From NCBI GenBank assembly GCA_034509755.1, contig CM067553.1, forward strand, positions 47,682,110 to 47,746,109: 64,000 nucleotides of DNA. Reading direction: 5' to 3'. The translations under genes and the position numbers were made by a program. This document shows positions 58,313-64,000 of this stretch, piece after piece. How positions within the stretch are numbered: the stretch's first letter is position 1; each line of letters begins with the position of its first letter. This stretch comes from Anisodus tanguticus (taxonomy: Eukaryota > Streptophyta > Magnoliopsida > Solanales > Solanaceae). The notes under the pieces are model-generated. The model worked only from the letters and a program-made list of their open reading frames with translations. It was not told the DNA's origin and ran no database searches.

Positions 58313-58911
58313 GAGAAATAACAATGGGAATGCTATTAACTTTTCAAAATTACTCCATATAAGTAGATCATTGACTGATACGAGTAATAAAAGCAATGAC
58401 CTATAAATGCAGTGCTACAATTTCCTATCCAGCTAACTATATGTGTATGCAAACCATGTCTGAGAAGTAATAGTAAATTTTGGGCTAGGAATGATCCATA
58501 GCGCCCGTGGCACGATGTTGACCTTAGCATGGAAAGAAAAACGTGTGTCAGAGCTGCCATCTTGAAGGTGAATATTGTCCACAGAATATGCTTGAAAAGG
58601 GCACTGCTTCTGCCTAGTCCCTTGCAAATATTAGTCTTTTGGTTCAACTGAATACCTTTTTAATTTACTACACATCGCACAAGGCATTGTCATATATGGT
58701 TTGATCATTCACCTAATGAATGGTTTGATAATTCATCTAAATTTCATGCCACTTTTAACATCCATGACAATGTTCTGTGTAGTAAATTAAAGAGGGAGCA
58801 TTTTCTTATCGGTTAAATCGAAAATTGAATCGTTAAATTAATAATCGGTTAAACGAAAATCGATAGTGAATATTTTATTGGGTTGGTTATTGGTTTAGCA
58901 TATTTACAAAC

Positions 58912-59113
58912 TGAAAGAAATAATCCCTTGATTATTTTCATTAATTGAAAGGCTATATATACAAGTTACATAATAGGAGAATCATATTTCTATTCTATAC
59001 ATTTATGGTAATACACTAATTATGGTAATACAATACTAATTATATTACAACCTTACCTAAACTAGGATACTAAATATTTATCATAAATTACACATAATTG
59101 TGTATATTTAACA
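58912..59113 (-). repeat. 3' LTR of copia element F
   Basis: 202 bp. Matches the 5' LTR apart from the 19-bp gap and a few substitutions (for example cccttg/cctttaa near the end). Confidence 0.9.
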
Positions 59114-62100
59114 CACCCCCGCAGTCATAGCGGGCGGTCTTCGAACGCTGAGACTGTCCCTAAAATCTTCAAAAAGGACCGAAGGAAGACCCTTTGTAAA
59201 TATGTCAGCAATTTGATATCTCGACGGGACATGGCATACGCGAACTTGACCACGAGCAACCTTTTCACGGACAAAGTGAATGTCCATCTCAATATGTTTA
59301 GTGCGTTGGTGCTGAACCGGATTACCAGAAAGGTAGATGTCACTAATATTATCACAATATACCAAGGTTGCCTTCTGAATGGGACAATGAAGCTCCAAAA
59401 ACAAATTACGTAACCAACATGATTCTCAGACCACATTGGCTACCCCTCTATATTCAGCCTCGGCACTTGAGAGAGATAGAGTCGTCTGACGCTTCGCAGA
59501 CCAGCAAGTTGTTGCCAAGGAACATACAGTAGCCAGACGTAGACCGTATGGTGTCTGGACATCCACCCCAATCAGCATCTTGTGTATGAGACAAGTGTGG
59601 ATGTCGATGAAGGATACAAATGCAACCCATAGTCCAGTGTACCCCTGAATATACCGGATGATGCGTTTGAGTGCATTCATGTGCTCAATTCGAGGATCAT
59701 GCATGAATAAACACACCTGCCGGACGAAGATACGTAATATCCGGTCTGGTAAAGGTAAAATACTGAAGGGCCCCTGCAAGACTGCGATAGCGGGTTGGAT
59801 CCTCGTAAGGGATTCCGGCCGCGGCACCAAGCTTGGGCTTGGTATCAACTGGAGTGAAAGTGGACTTACAGGATGACATCCCAGCCCTCTCGATGATCTC
59901 GGCGACATACTTCCGTTGTGACAAGAACAACCCATCGGAATGACGAGTGACAGCAATCCCCAAAAAATAACTCAAGGGCCCCAAGTCTTTCATAGCAAAC
60001 TCGGAGCTGAGCATGGTCATGATGGACTGGCGCAAGGCATCGGAAAAGGCAGTCAAGATAATATCGTCCACATATAACAAAATGTAGGCTACGGACAAAC
60101 CACGATGGTAGATGAACAAGGAATTATCCGACCTGTTGTGAGTGAACCCAATAGTTGAAACATAGTCAGCAAACCTTGTATACTAGGCCCGTGGAGACTG
60201 CTTAAGCCCATATAAGGACTTCTTCAACAGACAGACATGATGAGGATGGTTGGGATCCCTGAATCCCATCGACTGATGCATATAGACAGTTTCCTTGAGA
60301 TCACCATGTAGGAAAGCATTTTTGACATCCAACTGATGAATAGGTCATGTCTTCGAAAGAGCCAAGCTAAGCACAGTGCGAATGGTAGCCGGCTTGACCA
60401 CCGGACTAAACGTCTCCCCACAATCTATACCAACCTGCTGAGTCTTACCATCACCCACAAGCCGCGCCTTATGTCGAGCAAATGAACCATATGAATTCTC
60501 CTTATGAGAAAAAATCCACATAGACCTGATAACATTAATACCTTATGGACGGGGCACCAACTCCCACGTCTTATTATCAATAAGAGCATTATATTCATCA
60601 CTCATAGCAATTTTCCAATTCGGGTCGTTTAAGGTAGACATAGGATTACGAGGCAAGGGGGATTTAGAGATATTAGAATGTAAATTAAAATATCTTTTAG
60701 GTGTAACAATACCCCGCTGACTACGAGTGACTGGTCTATGACTCGAGGAAGAACTGAGTGGATGTCGGGAATTTGCTGGGCTCGGGACGGATTGGACAGC
60801 AGGTAGTGGGCCTGCTGGCCCAACTCGGGAAGTAGTACCAGTGGCGGAAACAGAAACTGGACCAGTTCCAGTATTGGGCTGGACAGGCCTAATTGCTGAA
60901 ACTGACCCAGTGACAAAATTGGGCAGAGAGGACTGTGATGGGCCAGTGGGACTAGCAGGCAGTGGGTCCGCTGGAGAATTTTGGGTGCGGGAGATGTCCG
61001 AAAAATGCTGAATAATATACGGGGATATTTGTTCATCCAAAAAATTATACGAACTAGGCACGGGAGAATGGCTTTTAGCAAATGGAAATTGGGATTCATC
61101 AAAAATTACATGACGATTAATGATGATTTTATTGGAGGATAAATCAAAGCATTTGTAGCCACGATGATTATAAGGAAAATCCGAAAACACACATGGAGTA
61201 TAACGGATAACATAAACACCCAAAAACCCGAAGATGAGAATAAGGAGATTTATTATATAAAATCTGAAGAGGGGAAGAATATGTCAAACCTTTGGCAGGA
61301 GTTATGTTAAGTAGATATGTAGCCATTTGAAGAGCGTGATGCCAAAAATATTGGGGTACGGAACCATGAATTAATAGAGTGCGGATAATGTTATTTATGG
61401 AACGAATTTTACGTTCGTCTTTCCCATTTTGTGAAGATGTATGGGGACAAGCAAAATGAAAATTTATCCCATTAGTAGCACAGAATTCCCGAAATACCCC
61501 ATTGTCATACTCTTTTCCATTATCACACTGAATATTTTTTATTTCACGATCGAATTGGGTTCTGATGAATGCTCTAAATTTTAGGAAGATGGAAAAAACT
61601 TGAGATTTCTTCGCTATTGGAAATGTCCATAAAAATTTAGAATAATCATCCAAAAAAAGAACATAATACCGATGACCCATAGAACTAGGAACAAGAGACG
61701 TCCATAAGTCGCTATGAATAATATTAAATGGCATTAAAGTATGAGATTTTGAGTCTACAAATGGCAACTTAACAATTTTTCATAAAGAACAAGATTGACA
61801 AATTGGAATACGACTCGTACCCTTACATGAAATAAAACTATTTTTATCTAAAGCTGACAAAATAGAGGACCCCGGATGACCAAGACGAGCATGCCACAAG
61901 TAAGGAGAGATGGGTGCAAAAACTGATGGCAGGGTTTGACTCGATGGACCGGGACTGGGTGTGATAGGATAAAGATCTCCCCTACTATCACACCTCATGA
62001 GAGGACTCCCCGTCTTGAAATCATTTACAGAGAAACCAAATGGATCAAATTCAATAGAAACGGAATTGGCAGTAGTGAATTTACGGACAGAGACTAAGTT

Positions 62101-63495
62101 TTTAATCAATTTGGGGGCGTGTAGGGTATTTTTCAAGATAAGAGGGGGATGAGGGGGAGACAATGTTTTATGACCATAACCACGAATTGGAATAGAATTG
62201 ACATTACCAACAATTATACCGCGAGGGTTGCTCAAATTGGAATAAGACGAGAGAGTACCTGAATTGGATGTCATGTGGGTAGTGGCACCGGTGTCCATAT
62301 ACCAATTCGGGTCCGGTTGAGTCAAACCCAGTGTGTGCATCGCGACCTCGATATCTGTGAATGGGGCCTGCTGCGTGATGGGCTTGCGGGGGCCGAGGCC
62401 CAAGCATCCCTGCTTGCGGTCTCGGCCTAGACTGTTGTTGGCCGTAATTGGACCAGGCCGAATAGGGTCTGGACTGCTGCTGTTGGCTTGCCACTGCCGC
62501 TGGGAGGTAAACTGGCTTGGCCCAAACTGCTGTTGTGGGGCCCACTGCCACTGCATAGGGGCCCACTGTGGCCCCCAGAACTGTTGTTGCTACTGCTGAC
62601 CACCGCGAGGACCCCCACTGCCACCACCATTCTGCCGGCTGCCGTCGTTGTTGCCGCCGTGGTTTTTTCCATTTTTCTTATTTCCACCCTTTTTGCCGCC
62701 ACCGTTGTTGCGGTTTTGGCTCGAGTTGTTGGAATCGGTAGGATATATCGTGGACTCGGTCATCATGACTACGGTACTAGTACCGGTAGGCACTCGTTTC
62801 GCTATGCCTGCTTCTTCTATTGTAAGCATAGAACGCGCCTGATAAAATTGCGGAAGCGAATTGCTTTGCCGAAGAAGTGTTCCCATACCACTATAGGCCT
62901 CGGAGAGGCCGGAAACCATTTGGAGGACCAAACGATCGTTCAAAACTGGCGCGCCAACGTTGCGAAGTTGGTCCGCCAATTCCTTTAATCTTTTGCAATA
63001 AGCCGAAACATTAGGGAAATCTTCCATATTGACGTGGGAGAAATCCTACTCAAGGGTAACGACTCTAGAATTTTGATTATCTTGAAATATATCACACAGT
63101 CTATCCCAAGTCGCCTGTGCCATAGCGTCAGGCTCAATAATTATTTGCAAAAGGTCGGTAGATATTGTGGAATATATCCACTGAAGGACGGTAGCATCAA
63201 TAGTCGTCCACAACTTAGGATCATCCTCGCATTTTGGCACCTCCGTATCCTCAGGAGACGCGGGGATTATGTGATGGATGACTTGATGCGATCATGCGTG
63301 AATTTTGCACAGTTCGGCCCACGTCGCATATTGGACATTTTCTATTTCAAGAACGAGAGGGATGTTATTCTTGATGTTAGAAACTGTAAGTGCCGGATGA
63401 AACATGTTCCGGGATGTAGACATATTGATAGAACAATATGTGATTGAGGGATTAGGGAGAAAATTTTGGGAAAAAAAGACGTTCCGTCGGCACAC
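59108..63495 (-). pseudogene. copia element F gag-pol polyprotein, mostly intact, few breaks
   Basis: Order on the minus strand: gag (63495-62590) with FPNVSAYCKRLKELADQLRN and an asparagine/glycine-rich, glutamine-rich tail without a zinc knuckle. Protease WYMDTGATTH lies near 62280-62300, GAG-pre-integrase WHARLGHPGSS near 61880, and integrase with DLWTS, CDNGKEYDNG and QNGKDERKIRS (61400-61720). RT has a YVDD box at 60063-60074, and RNase H runs YCDNISDIYLS to ADIFTKGLP (59170-59330). Breaks: stops or frameshifts near 63245, 63040, 62590, 61775, 61170, 60540, 60200, 59750 and 59420. It is close to copia element A, but with a full gag. Confidence 0.88.
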
Positions 63496-63575
63496 AAACC
63501 GAGAGCAAAACGTCTCGGAAGTGGAGGGAAGTCGACGGAAAATTTAGGAGAGTAGAGAGAGGATTTTAAGACCTA

Positions 63576-63589
63576 GACTCTTGATACCA
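63576..63589 (-). promoter_or_regulatory. primer-binding site of copia element F
   Basis: The sense strand reads TGGTATCAAGAGTC immediately after the LTR. This is the initiator tRNA-Met complement with one extra A. Confidence 0.8.
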
Positions 63590-63810
63590 TGAAAGAAATA
63601 ATCCTTTAATTATTTTCATTAATTGAAATGCTATATATACAAGTTACATAATAGGAGAATCTTATTTCTATTCTATTCATAAAACCGTATTCTATACATT
63701 TATGGTAATACACTAATTATGGTAATACAATACTAATTATATTACAACCTTACCTAAACTAGGATACTAAATATTTATCATAAATTACACATAATTGTGT
63801 ATATTTAACA
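63590..63810 (-). repeat. 5' LTR of copia element F
   Basis: 221 bp, adjoining the PBS at 63576-63589. It contains an extra segment tctattcataaaaccgtat that partly repeats its own flank. Confidence 0.9.
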
Positions 63811-63881
63811 CAAACTGATAATCGATAAATCGAATCGGTAATATATAAAACTGGACCGAACCGATCAATAAGCACCCCTAG

Positions 63882-64000
63882 TGAAGACCCAAGTGACAAA
63901 TGTGTGGAGCCCAACTTCTCAAACTAAGAAGTAGGGTTTTCTTGGAATCCGATTCTTAACAAGAAAAGAGAAGGGTGAAATTAAAAAATATATATTATTG
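63882..64000. other. right flank, no feature recognised
   Basis: Short AT-rich tail of the window after the TIR element. Confidence 0.5.

Larger units (their letters stand above)
58912..63810 (-). mobile_element. nearly complete Ty1/copia element F with CAAAC target duplication
   Basis: LTRs at 58912-59113 (202 bp) and 63590-63810 (221 bp) are almost identical. CAAAC is at 58907-58911 and 63811-63815. LTRs read TGTTAAAT...TTTCA in sense. The PBS (TGGTATCAAGAG) abuts the 5' LTR and a GGGGGTG tract abuts the 3' LTR. The only large LTR difference is a 19-bp segment (tctattcataaaaccgtat) in the 5' LTR. High LTR similarity suggests the youngest insertion in the window. Confidence 0.92.
57311..63881. 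mobile_element. TIR element filled by later insertions
   Basis: The left end CTCGGGGTGTGC (57311) and the right end, inverted CTAGGGGTGCTTATT (63881), form a short terminal inverted repeat. TGAAGA stands at 57305-57310 and 63882-63887. The arms (57311-57530 and 58790-58911 plus 63816-63881) are rich in ...atcggttaaatcgaaaat... motifs. Between them sit two SINEs, a LINE 3' end and a copia element. The class is uncertain (Mutator- or hAT-like miniature). Confidence 0.55.

Noticed and set aside
62488..62988. 166-codon plus-strand frame
   Set aside because: Antisense shadow of the low-complexity gag tail of copia element F.

Overview
The window is plant nuclear DNA, almost certainly from Solanaceae. 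The signs are an FT/SP6A-type PEBP gene with classical exon sizes, TS-type and Au-type SINEs, an RTE LINE whose 3' end matches the TS tail, an integrated Caulimoviridae-like pararetrovirus, and copia, chromovirus and Tat retroelements nested in one another. No bacterial-type operon, CRISPR array, tRNA or rRNA was seen.

The one gene that looks intact is a FLOWERING LOCUS T-like gene on the minus strand (start codon 18594, stop 14650). It has four exons of 195, 62, 41 and 224 bp with GT/AG borders and encodes 173 residues. It keeps the activator-type residues (Tyr in REYLHW, and YSPGWRQ in the external loop). Its introns hold a 177-bp CACTA miniature element (perfect GGT target duplication, 51 bases from the exon 3 acceptor), a truncated LINE with a 15-bp target duplication carrying a G-box, and a tandem duplication beside exon 1. 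A Tat-type retroelement lies 0.56 kb upstream with its 3' LTR in the same orientation.

Layout: 1-3402, CACTA (En/Spm-like) transposon, truncated by the window edge. 3912-14248, a copia element on the minus strand whose 5' LTR is split by about 5.7 kb of decayed endogenous pararetrovirus (8441-14156). 14249-19155, the FT-like gene and its flanks. 19156-26879, a complete but decayed Tat-lineage Ty3/gypsy element with an antisense ORF. 27742-29711, an RTE LINE. 30016-30268, a CACTA miniature. 32964-34119, a solo LTR in a palindromic target. 34321-42470, a plus-strand Tat relative interrupted by a 6-kb non-autonomous large-LTR element (35266-41250, TSD CTTGG). 43165-51066, a chromovirus array on the minus strand with two internal regions sharing one LTR; one internal region is collapsed to a gag-chromodomain fusion. 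51067-55160, LTR-like remnants (Ogre-like and other). 56393-57229, a non-autonomous hAT element. 57311-63881, a TIR element filled by SINEs, a LINE 3' end and a nearly complete copia element (58912-63810).

Apart from the FT-like gene, everything coding here is transposon or viral debris with stops and frameshifts. Its interest lies in nesting order, target duplications and closeness to a florigen-type gene. All family names come from recognised motifs; no database search was possible.
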